The notes under the pieces: generated by a model
The model's database searches: none
What the model was told of the DNA's origin: nothing
What the model saw: the letters and a program-made list of their open reading frames with translations, nothing else
DNA from: Francisella persica ATCC VR-331
GTDB lineage: Bacteria; Pseudomonadota; Gammaproteobacteria; Francisellales; Francisellaceae
NCBI RefSeq assembly: GCF_001653955.1
Contig: NZ_CP013022.1
Span: 310,001 to 374,000, forward strand
Reading direction: 5' to 3'
Length of the DNA stretch: 64,000 nt
Part shown: positions 49,660-59,909 of the stretch, piece by piece
How the letters are laid out: every line of letters begins with the position of its first letter
How positions within the stretch are numbered: position 1 is the stretch's first letter
Translations under genes and position numbers: made by a program

Positions 49660-49700
49660 CCAGTGGGTACTTGCAAACTGTGTACAACCAACCACACTGG
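49660..49700 (+). promoter_or_regulatory. inverted repeat in the rpsA leader
   Basis: CCAGTG (49660-49665) pairs perfectly with CACTGG (49695-49700). Inner GGT and ACC can extend the stem with a small bulge. It covers most of the leader between the predicted promoter and the start codon. S1 is known to repress its own translation in E. coli through a structured leader, so this hairpin may serve the same role. That role is inferred. Confidence 0.4.
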
Positions 49701-49717
49701 AAATGGAAATCAAAAAA

Positions 49718-51388
49718 ATGTCAGAAAATTTCAAAGAACTACTTGAGCAATCTCTTAAACAAACAGAGATGAGAATAGGTAAAATTATCGAAGCAACTGT
49801 AGTAAGTATAGACAAAGAATTCGCAATGATTGATGCTGGTCTTAAATCAGAGTCATTCATCCCTGTGTCTTCTTTAAAAAATAGTAATGGTGAGCTAGAA
49901 GTAGCGGCTGGTGATAAAATCAATGTTGTTCTAGAAGCTCTAGATAATAGCTGCGGCGAAACTAGATTATCAAGAGATAAAGCTAAAAAAATCGAGCTTC
50001 GGGACAGAATTGAAAGAGCTTTCGAAAACAACGAAACTGTTCTTGGTAAAATTACTAATCACGTTCGTGGTGGTTACACTATGGATGTTGAAGGTTTAAG
50101 AGCATTCTTACCTGGTTCATTAGTTGACACAAGACCTATTAAAGATGTAGCTCATTTAGAAGATAAAGATATCGAATTAAAAGTTGTTAAAATCGATACT
50201 AAGAGAAACAATATTGTTGTTTCTAGAAAAGCAGTTATCGAAGAGAACAACTCTGGCGATAGAGATGCTATGTTAGAGAAAATCTCTGAAGGTAGTGTTC
50301 TTAAAGGTATAGTTAAAAACATCACAGATTTCGGTGCGTTTATTGATCTTGGCGGTGTTGATGGTCTATTACACATAACTGATATCTCTTGGAGCAGAAT
50401 CAGCCACCCTACAGATGTACTATCTATAGGTCAAGAAATTGATGTTAAAATAATCAAGTTTGATAAAGAGAAACAAAGAATTTCTCTAGGTATTAAGCAG
50501 CTTGGCGAAGATCCATGGTTAAATATCGCTAATGAGCTTCCTGTATGTGCTAAGCTTATGGGTACAGTAACTAACATTACTGACTATGGTTGTTTTGTTA
50601 AGTTAAAAGAAGGTATTGAAGGTTTAGTTCATACATCTGAAATGGATTGGACTAACAAAAACGTTAATCCTCATAAAGCTGTATCTATCGGTCAAGAAGT
50701 TGAAGTTATCGTACTTGAACTAGATGCTGTTAACCACAGAATCTCTCTTGGTATCAAGCAATGCAGACCTAATCCTTGGAGCGAGTTTGAGAAAAACTAC
50801 AAACACGGTGATAAAGTTACTGGCAAAATCAGATCAATCACTGAATTCGGTGTGTTTATTGGCCTTGAAGGCGGTATTGATGGTCTTGTACATATTTCAG
50901 ATGTTGCATGGGATAATCCAGCTAAAGCTATCAAAGAGCTTAAGAAAGGTGATGAAGTAGAAGCTGTATTAGTCTCTGTAAACACTGATCTTGAGAGAAT
51001 TGCTCTTAGCATGAAGCAACTTTCTGAGGACCCGTTCAAGAACTTTGTAAATATCTATCCTAAAGGTTCTTTAGTAACAGGTAAAGTAACTAAAGTACAA
51101 GATAATGGTGCGGTAGTTATGCTTGATGAAGATAACAACATCGATGGTTTCATTAGAATTTCTGAAATTTCTGCTGAGCATACAAAAGATGTTCGTGATG
51201 AGTTAAGTGAAGGTCAAGAAGTAGAAACTAGAATTATTAACATTGACACTAAGAAGAGAAGTATTGCTCTTTCTATCAAAGCTGTTAATGAAGATAATAC
51301 TGCAGCTAGTAAGTCTAACTACAAAGTAGAGCAAATGACTCCTACAACTCTTGGTGACCTTATCAAAGAGCAACTAAACAAGAAGTAA
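49718..51388 (+). CDS. rpsA: 30S ribosomal protein S1
   Basis: S1 binds mRNA on the 30S subunit through six S1 (OB) domains, all visible in order from about residue 20 to 545. Examples are IVKNITDFGAFIDLGGVDGLLH, KLKEGIEGLVHTSEMDW and EFGVFIGLEGGIDGLVHISD. I choose the ATG at 49718 (MSENFKELLEQSLKQTEM), which aligns with E. coli S1 and gives 556 residues. An in-frame ATG at 49703 would add five residues. A hairpin and T-run terminator follows at 51402. Confidence 0.96.
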   Translation: MSENFKELLEQSLKQTEMRIGKIIEATVVSIDKEFAMIDAGLKSESFIPVSSLKNSNGELEVAAGDKINVVLEALDNSCGETRLSRDKAKKIELRDRIERAFENNETVLGKITNHVRGGYTMDVEGLRAFLPGSLVDTRPIKDVAHLEDKDIELKVVKIDTKRNNIVVSRKAVIEENNSGDRDAMLEKISEGSVLKGIVKNITDFGAFIDLGGVDGLLHITDISWSRISHPTDVLSIGQEIDVKIIKFDKEKQRISLGIKQLGEDPWLNIANELPVCAKLMGTVTNITDYGCFVKLKEGIEGLVHTSEMDWTNKNVNPHKAVSIGQEVEVIVLELDAVNHRISLGIKQCRPNPWSEFEKNYKHGDKVTGKIRSITEFGVFIGLEGGIDGLVHISDVAWDNPAKAIKELKKGDEVEAVLVSVNTDLERIALSMKQLSEDPFKNFVNIYPKGSLVTGKVTKVQDNGAVVMLDEDNNIDGFIRISEISAEHTKDVRDELSEGQEVETRIINIDTKKRSIALSIKAVNEDNTAASKSNYKVEQMTPTTLGDLIKEQLNKK

Positions 51389-51401
51389 ATTTAACTTCTA
51401 T

Positions 51402-51434
51402 AAGCTATAGGTTTATTGGCTTGTAGCTTTTTTT
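51402..51434 (+). terminator. intrinsic terminator after rpsA
   Basis: AAGCTA (51402-51407) pairs with TAGCTT (51424-51429), and a run of T bases continues to 51434. The loop of 16 bases is long, so the terminator may be weak. tsaC begins 58 bp downstream. Confidence 0.6.
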
Positions 51435-51491
51435 ATTTCTAAAACGTAATAAAATATCCTCAGCTTAAGAGTCACGAACCATAACTAGAAT

Positions 51492-52034
51492 ATGCTTACA
51501 AAAGATTTGGATAAAATCATTAGTGAAATAATAAACGATAATGTTATTAGTATCCCTACAGATACAGTATACAGCTTGAGTTGCAGCATCTCTAAAAATG
51601 CAGTAGCAAAAGTTATAAACTTAAAAAAAAGAGACTCAAGCAAAGGATTTGTTATAATCTCGCATAATTATAAGCATTTACTCAAATATGCAGATACCAC
51701 TAAACTATCTAATGAACAAATCCATAAAATATGCTCCAAACAACCTCAACCAACTACTTGGATAGTGCCAGGTAAAAAGGATATTCAGTGGTTAACTGGT
51801 GGTAAAACAACTATTGCAATACGCTTAGTAACAGTTGATATAGTAACATATATCTGTCAAAATATTAATGATGCTATTATTTCAACTAGCGCTAATATAT
51901 CTGGAGATGATTTCATCAATAACACTAAATCGATAAATAAAACATTTGATAATATTTATATACTAGAAACTGAAGTTAAATCTTCACAACCATCTAAGAT
52001 TATTGATATAATTAGCGGGCAGCGATATAGATAA
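51492..52034 (+). CDS. tsaC: TsaC/YrdC threonylcarbamoyl-AMP synthase (t6A tRNA modification)
   Basis: TsaC makes threonylcarbamoyl-AMP for t6A at position 37 of ANN-decoding tRNAs. The 180-residue protein is of YrdC length and shows NVISIPTDTVYSLSC, LKKRDSSKGFVIISHN (KR..K phosphate-binding motif), QPTTWIVPGK, TIAIRLV and IISTSANISGD. ripA follows 91 bp later on the same strand, and the two may be expressed together. Confidence 0.93.
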   Translation: MLTKDLDKIISEIINDNVISIPTDTVYSLSCSISKNAVAKVINLKKRDSSKGFVIISHNYKHLLKYADTTKLSNEQIHKICSKQPQPTTWIVPGKKDIQWLTGGKTTIAIRLVTVDIVTYICQNINDAIISTSANISGDDFINNTKSINKTFDNIYILETEVKSSQPSKIIDIISGQRYR

Positions 52035-52124
52035 CTAATATACGAAAAGTTTGATAAATAGCTTAAAATGTAATAGCATTATCAGTGTAAATTCTTTTGA
52101 ATGTATTGATTAAAAAGGAATAAA

Positions 52125-52661
52125 ATGGAAAAGATTAGTCATAAAGAGATACAAGATAAGTTATGGAACAACGAGGATGAAAGTAATTTATCAAATGAGC
52201 AATATAACTCGCTGCTAATTGAACAGTATAGAATATATGTTGAATTAACAGATAGAACTAGTTACAGAAGGATTGTTATTAACTTATTCTTTTTAGTTTT
52301 CAACCTTGTCCTAGTTGGTATCGTTGCTTTAGCTATTAGTAATAACATCAATGTTGAAAATCCTCCTTCTGGTATACTTGTTAGTATCCCATACTTTGCT
52401 GGATTGGTGTTTTGTTATGCATGGTGGAAAATTATTAGGTTCTTCAGACACCACATACAAATAAAAAATAGTATTGTGCCTTCACTTGAAAGACGCCTCC
52501 CTTCAAGGGTATGGTTAACAGAAGAACACATTGCTGAAGAGAAAGGTTCATTCAAGCCTATTAGAATATTAGAAATATATATGCCTTTTATATTTATAGG
52601 TATTTACACAGCGTTATTCTTATTTGTCGAAATTGCTTGGCTACCACATACATTAAATTAA
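52125..52661 (+). CDS. ripA: RipA-like cytoplasmic-membrane protein of Francisella
   Basis: The 178-residue protein has a charged cytoplasmic N-terminus (about residues 1-45). Two membrane helices follow (about 48-70 and 84-103), then a basic loop (FFRHHIQIKNSIVPSLERRLPSR split by charges) and a last helix near 150-170. Size, topology and position after a YrdC-family gene and rpsA match RipA, a conserved Francisella membrane protein described as needed for intracellular growth and linked to lipid A synthesis. The identification is from memory of family and context. Biochemical activity is not known. lpxC lies about 7 kb away. Confidence 0.75.
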   Translation: MEKISHKEIQDKLWNNEDESNLSNEQYNSLLIEQYRIYVELTDRTSYRRIVINLFFLVFNLVLVGIVALAISNNINVENPPSGILVSIPYFAGLVFCYAWWKIIRFFRHHIQIKNSIVPSLERRLPSRVWLTEEHIAEEKGSFKPIRILEIYMPFIFIGIYTALFLFVEIAWLPHTLN

Positions 52662-53163
52662 TAATTTTTTCTGATATCAAATAATCTTTTGGATAATAGA
52701 TCACTCTACTACTACCATAACTTTTATTCAAATAACAAAACTTATAAACATCCTATTAATTCAACAGTTAAGGTTAATTAAGTCAATTAAAGTTTTTTTG
52801 AAGTTTTTAGAGCTAATCTAAAAAAGATATCTCATTTATACAACTTGATTGTATGTAGCATTAATTTATTTAAAACATAAGAACTAATTTAATCGATTAT
52901 ATTCTTAAGCCATAAGATGAACAATTATAATTCTTTAATAAAGTAACATAATATAAACCTCACTAACTATTAAATTCCATAACCACTCAAATAATCTTTT
53001 TTTTGCTCAGTTAAATCATTAATCTAATTAGTCGCAACTTAACTCTAAAGTTTGTCATGTAAAGAGTGCTGATTTAATACTCAGACAACTTAATTTGACT
53101 AAATATTCGTTAAAACTCTAAACTTGCAAGGTATTAGAACTATAAAACTATAGAGAGTATTAA
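52662..53163. other. 502-bp intergenic stretch, nothing recognised
   Basis: Very AT-rich sequence with stops in all frames between the convergent ripA and the acyltransferase gene. I see no relic, repeat or clear terminator. It may be fully eroded former coding sequence. Confidence 0.4.
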
Positions 53164-54060
53164 TTAAATTGTGATATCTATAATTGACTGCTCTGAGATA
53201 TATTTATCATTATTGTGCCAAAGTTTATTCAACCAAAGTTGAAAGTTGTGTTTATCTTTATCATTACCAAAATAATCACCTACTGGCACTTCAGCTATAG
53301 GGATTAGTTCTACTTTTATTTTTATCTTTTTTGTTTTCCTAACCATAAAATCCCATAAATTTTGTTCTTGATTATCATAAACTATTGTTGTATTTAAAAT
53401 ACCAACCATTCTATCTGATAAGCTTTTTAGAATTACAGCTATTCCCCCAGCCTTGGGATTAAGGAGATTTTTATAATTACTTTTTAGTGCTTTGTATAAA
53501 GTAAATCTAGTTCCCTCAACAAAACTTACAATTGTAGTTGGCCTTGGTGATAGTTTTTTACAATATGCTAGAGTTTTTTGTAGGTCTTCACCCTTTTTTT
53601 CTGGATGTTTATTTAGATATTCTTTTGAATAACGTTTCATCGCTGGAAATTCTAATGCCCATGCAATCAATCCTAAAACCGGAATAAAAAACACCTGAAA
53701 TTTCATAAAGAATTTAGGAAATGCTATTTTTTTATGAAATACCAACATCAGTATAAAAGTATCTAGCCAACTTTTATGATTACATATAATTAGATAAGAT
53801 CTTTGACTATCAAGTTTTACATTCTGCTCAAGCTCAAATTTTGTTGGAGAAAATAATTTAGTTATTAAAATGGCAAAACTTACCCATAAACTTGCAGATA
53901 ATTCTACCACTGAGGTACATAAATGCCTTACTCGTTTTATTGGTATCATAAGCTTAGCCAACGAAAAAATAAATATTGGTATAAAAGCGATAATTGCACT
54001 AGATGCAAAACAGACTACTGAAAATAGTGCATAGTAGATATACTTCACTATATTTATCAT
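53164..54060 (-). CDS. 1-acyl-glycerol-3-phosphate acyltransferase-like protein (PlsC superfamily, YihG/LCLAT-like)
   Basis: The 298-residue protein has a membrane helix at about residues 6-32, the catalytic box NHKSWLDT (H-x4-D), and the glycerophosphate-binding box FVEGTRFT with the preceding basic region. LNPKAGGIAVILKSL follows as in YihG and eukaryotic LCLAT-type enzymes. It probably acylates lysophosphatidic acid or a related lysolipid at the inner membrane. It appears monocistronic. A second PlsC may exist elsewhere, so the exact substrate is open. Confidence 0.85.
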   Translation of the reverse strand: MINIVKYIYYALFSVVCFASSAIIAFIPIFIFSLAKLMIPIKRVRHLCTSVVELSASLWVSFAILITKLFSPTKFELEQNVKLDSQRSYLIICNHKSWLDTFILMLVFHKKIAFPKFFMKFQVFFIPVLGLIAWALEFPAMKRYSKEYLNKHPEKKGEDLQKTLAYCKKLSPRPTTIVSFVEGTRFTLYKALKSNYKNLLNPKAGGIAVILKSLSDRMVGILNTTIVYDNQEQNLWDFMVRKTKKIKIKVELIPIAEVPVGDYFGNDKDKHNFQLWLNKLWHNNDKYISEQSIIDITI

Positions 54061-54199
54061 TAATGTTGTTATAAATTGTTATTAACTATCTAAATAGTAT
54101 CATTTATGTAAGACTTTTTAAAAGACTATAGAATTATAAATCTTAACGAATATTAATTTTTGAATCCTAGCTTAATCAGTATTAGAGTTATGATTTTTA

Positions 54200-55930
54200 T
54201 ATATCTTACTAGAAACTCTTATTGCTTCAACTGTGAACTAATAGTGATGCTATGATGATTATTAATTGTAATATAGCACCATTTGCATAAGTATTAAAAA
54301 TCTTTAGCTTAGTATTCTTATAATTTTGCTGCTTTAAGAGTCTATCAGAAATATACATTAGATAATCTAGATTTAAGAATCTAAAATTGCTTGTAATATT
54401 ATGTGTGGATGAATAACTCTGTTATACAAGATGTAGCGCTGCTGCTGAGCCTTTTCATTTGTGTTACCTGCCAATAAAAACTCTTTATCTTGATACTTTA
54501 GTGAAATAAAGCAGCTTCGAGCATTTGATAGTAGCTTAACTTATGAATTATTATTTAATTTAAAATTATTAGTATAGCTACATTTTTTACAGTCTCATCA
54601 GTAGATATATTTATAATAACTGTTTTAATCGCAGTAATTTGTCTAATAAACTTAAGATTTAAATTGTTATCACTATCAATAATTATAAGATAATCTACTT
54701 GTTTAATACCTACAAATTTTAAATAGCTTTCTAGCATATTTACTAAAAGATACTAATTAGCTAAATTTTTTGCTGCTATATATAAAAGATTTTTACCTTC
54801 ATTTTGGACTAAGACCATTTGATCTTGAGTATTTAAAATATATATTATTGAAAGCGTTGATATTTTTTAGCGTTGTTTTGTGAAGACTCGAAAAATACTA
54901 AGCACATAGCTAATCTAAGTATTCTAAGAGATTTACTAAAAGGGAAAATTACTAAAATAATACCTAAAACTATAATTATTAGACTAAAAAATAGAAAATA
55001 ACTCCCATAGATTATAAAGCCAATGACTAATCATAAAGCTCAAATAAGCGACTAGAAATTTTTAAAGTAACATTGGTAGCAACCATAGCTTAACACCAAT
55101 AAAAGATAACAACAAACATAAAAGCAATAACGGCACGATCACAAGGCTAACTAAAGGAATTGCAACAACATTTGCTAAGATTGAAATAGTAGAAAAGCCA
55201 TCAAAGTAATGTTATATAAGAATTAAGAATATTTACAAATAAACTTGCGCTAATCATATTTTTACCAGCCTTGATTTATATTGCTTTAGAACCATAGCTA
55301 TAATAACCAGCAGTATTAGTAAATCACAAGCTTATGCTATAAATTGACTCAAAATCAAGCAGAAGTATTATGACAAAAGTAATCAATAGCGACTTAACTA
55401 TCGAAATGCACTTCCTCAAAAGCCATAACAAAGTTACTACTAAAAGTATTATAGCCGGCTAGGCTATAAAGCTATAATTCCATTATATTGCGCTGGCAAG
55501 TTACAACATAAGCGTGGCGATAAACACTATAAGCTATACATGTAGCCCAGAAATTACCATTAGGTGCTATGTTTCAGAACTAAAAAGATTATCTTGTGAC
55601 TGATTAAAATTCTTATCACCGATAAGTAGCGCTATGGCAAAATCTTTTATTTTATAATCACTTAGCTGCTTTTTAGATTTATTATTTTGCGTTACATAAT
55701 ATACATTATTTGGTATATTGACATTAGTATTTACTTTAGCATTCTTCATCTTTAAAAGAAATTTTTCCATTTTTCTTTTTTGGTAACGGAAATTCTTTTT
55801 CCATCCACTGCTTAATGGCTTTAATTAGCTATTTGTAGTTATATTTTGGTTAACTAATTTAGTTAAAATACTATATTCTTGAGGAAGTTTATTAATACTT
55901 TGATTTAGCCAGCCTTGGACGATTAGTAGT
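54200..55930 (-). pseudogene. comEC: ComEC/Rec2 DNA-uptake channel, decayed
   Basis: Minus-strand fragments read, in order: GWLNQSINKLPQEYSILTKL, KDFAIALLIGDKNFNQSQD, HLMVISGLHV (near 55530; the competence-domain motif, usually LMAISGLHIG, after a stop), hydrophobic helix remnants, LKFVGIKQVDYLIIIDSDN (54660-54730; the metallo-beta-lactamase-like domain, normally ISHPDNDH) and SCFISLKYQDKEFLLAGNT (near 54500). This is the ComEC order of N-terminal domain, channel and beta-lactamase-like domain. Stops and shifts are numerous. The intact protein carries single-stranded DNA across the inner membrane in natural transformation, so that route is closed here. Confidence 0.82.
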
Positions 55931-55959
55931 CCTTGTCATCACCCCTAAGTAAAAATGCT

Positions 55960-56400
55960 TGCACCATTCGTTAAATAGAAATTATAATTAAGTTTGCCAT
56001 TGATTAGAAAACCTTTATATAAAGCTGAACCAAGTATTTTAGCTATGTTTCCAGTAATATTTGAGAGTTAAATAAAATAACTCACCACCATCATTCCATA
56101 TTGCTGCTAAAGCTATTTTGTATTAGAACTAGAGTTAAATTGTTCTATAAATAATAAAATTCTTACCCCTATCATTATCTTTAGTTGGATAATAAGTACC
56201 GTTTGCTACCCAAATCTGATCACCTAATTTTGCTACTTCTAAGGCTGATTATATGGTTGTATAAGCATCTGTACAACTTTGGCCATTATTTTTAACCGAG
56301 GCTAATGAGTTGACAAAAATTACATAAGCCTGTAAATGTATAAGTATAAATTATCTTTTAAAGATCTTACCTTTTTTCATAAGAAACTTTCACATAGATT
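55960..56400 (-). pseudogene. fragment of a secreted repeat (beta-helix-like) protein, decayed
   Basis: Near 56180-56330 the minus strand reads SCTDAYTTI, a stop, SALEVAKLGDQIWVANGTYYP and TKDNDRGKNFII. This is the pattern of right-handed beta-helix or choice-of-anchor surface proteins (GD.IwVA.GtYyPt...R...F). The surroundings are broken by stops. Size and function of the ancestor are unknown. Confidence 0.5.
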
Positions 56401-56457
56401 AATTATTTTATTAATAAACTATAAAACTAACTAAGTTACAAATTTTATCCAACCTAA

Positions 56458-56724
56458 CTATTGTTTTAGTACCAAAGCTAAATTATCTGAAACTTGGAGA
56501 AGGTCTATTTTTAATATTTTTTTTCTAGATGTCTCGCCCTTTAGTATTTTTATAAGTTTCTTTTTAATCTTAAACTCTTTAGCAATAAACTCAATCAAAG
56601 CTTTGTTTGCTTTACCACCTAAAGCCGGCGCAACTATCTTAATCTTTAGGCGTCCATCAAAAACTCCACAAACTTCATTTTTAGCAGAGTTAGGCTGGAT
56701 ATACACAGCTAAAATAAAACTCAT
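56458..56724 (-). CDS. yggU: DUF167 (YggU) family protein
   Basis: The 88-residue protein has the family start (ILAVYIQPNSAKNEV) and the motif APALGGKANKALIEFIAKEF with KILKGETSRKKIL, the usual A.P..GKAN..L...LA..f and .G..sr.K. Function is not established. It lies 10 bp after yggT, the conserved yggT-yggU pair. Confidence 0.9.
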   Translation of the reverse strand: MSFILAVYIQPNSAKNEVCGVFDGRLKIKIVAPALGGKANKALIEFIAKEFKIKKKLIKILKGETSRKKILKIDLLQVSDNLALVLKQ

Positions 56725-56734
56725 TAGCTAAAAC

Positions 56735-57307
56735 CTATAATAAATGAAAAAGTTGAACAATAACACTTTGAAGAAATATTTGAATACATAATAACCCAAC
56801 AAATACTACAAGCGGTGAGAAATCAAAACCTGATTTTGTAGGTTTGACTATCTCTCTTGCTTTTGCTAGTAGTGGCTCTGTAACTTGGTATATAACCATA
56901 ATAAGCGGATTATAAGCTACTTGGACAAACCAACTGGAAATAACCCTTATTATTATCAAATATACATACATATTTATAATCGCAAAAATTATATCTATAA
57001 GAGGCTTAAACAAAATAAAAGTTAACTCAAAACCAAAACCATGAAGCCAACTTAGGATCAAGTCTTCAATAGCAAATACAATATAAACCGCAACTATACA
57101 CGACCAGTCTAGATTTAAAAACCCTGGAATAAACTTTCTCAGAGGAAGTATAGCAATATTTGTTGCATGCATAACCAACTGACCAATAGGATTGTAAAAA
57201 TCTGCTTTTACCCACTGGAGAAAAAATCTAAATAGCAATATAAATGCGTATAGTCCAAATATTATATTTACTAAAAAACTCGCAACATTAATTAAGATAT
57301 TTAACAT
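56735..57307 (-). CDS. yggT: YggT-family inner-membrane protein
   Basis: The 190-residue protein contains two copies of the YggT unit, each with paired helices and a FxxWVxAdxyNPigq-type motif: RFFLQWVKADFYNPIGQLVM (near residue 26) and RVISSWFVQVAYNPLIMVIY (near 121). The family is linked to ion homeostasis or envelope maintenance, and in some bacteria to cell shape. yggU follows directly. Confidence 0.92.
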   Translation of the reverse strand: MLNILINVASFLVNIIFGLYAFILLFRFFLQWVKADFYNPIGQLVMHATNIAILPLRKFIPGFLNLDWSCIVAVYIVFAIEDLILSWLHGFGFELTFILFKPLIDIIFAIINMYVYLIIIRVISSWFVQVAYNPLIMVIYQVTEPLLAKAREIVKPTKSGFDFSPLVVFVGLLCIQIFLQSVIVQLFHLL

Positions 57308-57323
57308 ATTTTATATATTCCTT

Positions 57324-58235
57324 TTACTTTTTCTGCTTAAGAAAGTTCCTACAACTATCGCCTCTACTTGAGCAAAATAACTCTTGTGGGTTCGTTATTG
57401 GGCTATCAGGATAAACTTATGTTATTGTAGTATATACTCTGCAGATGTGAAAGACATACAAAGTTTTTCTTTATCAGAGTCACAAGACATAATCCCATAT
57501 TTTACAGTGTCATCTCCAAGAATATTTGTATCTGGATAAGTAGAAGTGATATGAGTAACTTTAGCTACAGCATCAATTATATATTTTTGGAAGTCATAAT
57601 ATAGTTTATTGTTATTTGCAACCAAATAGAAACCATCTGGGATAACTCACTTATCTATGACTATACTTTCAAGAGCTGCTAATACTGGTCTAAATTAACT
57701 ATCATAGGTATCTGTTATCCCATTTAAGTCGATGTGCATCAAAAACTCGACTTCTAATGAGAAAACATATTTCATTACCAAAATAGTTTTCTGACAGCTT
57801 CTTTCTAAATAGAATGATCTATTTGAATCTACCGTATTAGGATTCCAACTGTTGGTTGTCTCATAGCCCAAGGGACTCAAACAAGGTAAGATACCTATAT
57901 TATAATCTTTAGCAAACTCTTGTGCTCTAGTCTCAGCAACTCTAATAGCACCTTAACACTGCTTGTTTCATAGCCATGGACTCCTTCGGTTATTAAAACA
58001 TAAGGTTTGCTTGGATCACAGTTTTTAGTCTTTATTGCATATAAGATATAACTACTTACTGAATAGTCCAATTTACCATAAGTTTCTATACCAAATCGTG
58101 GCAAGGTAATGCTAGTATTTTTTCAATTCCTCTTTTTGACAAGATCTTTTGATATTTTGTTTTGGCAAACCATTGCTTCTTTTCTTGTAGACCACATTTT
58201 TCACCTAGTGAACCAATACGATATTGTGCAGACAT
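57324..58235 (-). pseudogene. M14-family metallocarboxypeptidase, decayed
   Basis: From the ATG at 58235 the minus strand reads MSAQYRIGSLGEKCGLQEKK. Shifted frames follow: PYVLITEGVHGYETSSVKVL (normally GGVHGxE, zinc His and Glu), SPLGYETTNSWNPNTVDSNRS (substrate Arg/Asn loop), VEFLMHIDLNGITDT (normally HIDLHETTDTD, zinc His) and CMSFTSAEY. The gene ends at 57324 after LKQKK. Stops, shifts and a changed zinc-site residue (HET to NGI) show it is dead. Confidence 0.8.
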
Positions 58236-58988
58236 CTAAATTCCTAAATAACTTGTTTCATCTATACAAATAGTATAATGGATTTATATATTATATACTC
58301 ACTCTGCAAAAAATTTATCTAATATTTTTTAGATAACCATATTATTTTAGTAGTAGTATGATACAACATATAAATAATATTATGGTAGCGCAAAAATAAA
58401 TCACTTACTAATGCAGTTTAATAAAACCTATCACTAAAATTAGCAAACAAAACCAATAATGCAGAACCGCCACGACAAAACCTGTTAGTATAAAAACATC
58501 ACCTAGTAATATATAAATCATTTAAAAGCTATCTGCTTTAAAATTTTACAATAAATTAATACTATAAAGTAAGACTAACTATAATCATAAAATAAACAGC
58601 ATTGTAGCCATACTAAATGCTACTTTAATGTGATCAATTATTTTGACTAGCTCTTAGCTGTTGCAGTTTTGATGTTAACAAGACCCATATAGCTATTCAC
58701 AAGATACAATAAATTATTTGTAATAACATCGCTTGATTAAAGTATTAACAACCTCTCTTAGAAACGGATAAATGTATGCTAATGTAACAAATAACCAAGC
58801 AACTCTTTTTTTGCTTTATCAGAAACATATACAAAAGTTAAAAGTATATATACAAAAATTATAAAGTAAAAGTGGTTGTTATTTAGAAACACAAGCATTA
58901 CAATAAGTCTTAATTAGTTGTAAATATTAGCTTACAAAAAAACGACAAGTATTTAAGGTCTTACAGTAATTAAAGCATTGAATTTTTA
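58236..58988 (-). pseudogene. eroded integral-membrane protein gene, unidentified
   Basis: On the minus strand near 58895-58380, hydrophobic pieces in three frames read MLVFLNNNHFYFIIFVYILL, VTLAYIYPFLREVVNTLI, a middle part with MATMLFILWL, and GDVFILTGFVVAVLHYWFCL near 58500. They look like helices of a polytopic membrane protein, but no family motif survives. The rest of the stretch shows nothing recognisable. Confidence 0.4.
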
Positions 58989-59063
58989 TGGCTGGGCTAC
59001 CAGGATTCGAACCTGGGAATGACGGGATCAAAACCCGTTGCCTTACCACTTGGCGATAGCCCA
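58989..59063 (-). tRNA. tRNA-Gln (anticodon TTG)
   Basis: The minus strand folds as a 75-nt tRNA with encoded CCA: acceptor TGGGCTA/TAGCCCA, D arm with GCCAAGTGGTAAGGC, anticodon stem ACGGG/CCCGT with loop TTTTGAT (anticodon TTG), T arm CCAGG-TTCGAAT-CCTGG and discriminator G. It reads CAA and CAG. It follows ispE, as in many gammaproteobacteria (lolB-ispE-tRNA-Gln), though prs is not next here. Confidence 0.97.
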
Positions 59064-59081
59064 ACATAAACTAACCTTAAG

Positions 59082-59909
59082 TTAGTAGACATAGTTTAAT
59101 GTTTTAACTAGCCATTTGTCAAGAGATTTATCAATTTTTCTTGCTAGTTGCTCAAGTTTATTTTTATCCGTTGAGAATAAATAAAAACAAGAACCTGTAC
59201 CTGTCATTCTAAAACTACTATCTAACTCTTTTAGGTATTTACTAAACTCTGGATATTTTCCATAAAAGACATTCTCAAAATCGTTATGCATAATACTCTC
59301 ATCAAAGTCTAAATCTTTAGATATAAGCTCAGTAGTCTTAATTAACTTCTCACTTTCAAAAAAATCTTTTGTATTGATGTGGATATCAGGTTTAATCAAT
59401 AGTGCATACTGCTGGCTAAAATCCTTATGGTGCAATATCTCACCGATACCTTCTGCCCATGCAGATTTACCATAAAGAAATATTGGCACATCAGCACCAA
59501 GTTTTGTAGACAATGGAATCATTTCCTCATTTGACAATTCAGGTAAGTAATAATCACGTAAAGCTATAAGTGTAGTTGCAGCATTTGAACTTCCACCTCC
59601 AAGCCCTGCTCCCATTGGAATATTTTTTTTAATCTCAATATTAGCACCTATGTCTTGTACACCATAACTATGCTGGAACCTTTTGATAGCTTTATATACC
59701 AAATTATCTTGTTTTGAGGCAATGTTGATATTACTTGAAATATTAATCTTTCGTGAATCATTAAAACTAAAAGTTAGCTGATCTTTAAAATCTAAAAAAG
59801 TAAACCATGTTTGAAGGTTATGATAACCATCTGCGCGTTTGTTTAATATATGCAAAAATAGATTTATCTTTGCATAACTACAATATTTTTTAGCTTTTAT
59901 ATTTGCCAT
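59082..59909 (-). CDS. ispE: 4-diphosphocytidyl-2-C-methyl-D-erythritol kinase
   Basis: IspE phosphorylates CDP-ME in the MEP isoprenoid pathway. The 275-residue GHMP kinase has the N-terminal motif [20 protein letters not shown], the ATP loop [17 protein letters not shown] (near residue 95) and the C-terminal [13 protein letters not shown]. The start overlaps the lolB stop by 13 bp, so the pair is translationally coupled. Confidence 0.97.
   Translation of the reverse strand: MANIKAKKYCSYAKINLFLHILNKRADGYHNLQTWFTFLDFKDQLTFSFNDSRKINISSNINIASKQDNLVYKAIKRFQHSYGVQDIGANIEIKKNIPMGAGLGGGSSNAATTLIALRDYYLPELSNEEMIPLSTKLGADVPIFLYGKSAWAEGIGEILHHKDFSQQYALLIKPDIHINTKDFFESEKLIKTTELISKDLDFDESIMHNDFENVFYGKYPEFSKYLKELDSSFRMTGTGSCFYLFSTDKNKLEQLARKIDKSLDKWLVKTLNYVY

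Noticed and set aside
49648-50031. A 127-codon minus-strand frame
   Set aside because: It is antisense to the conserved start of rpsA.
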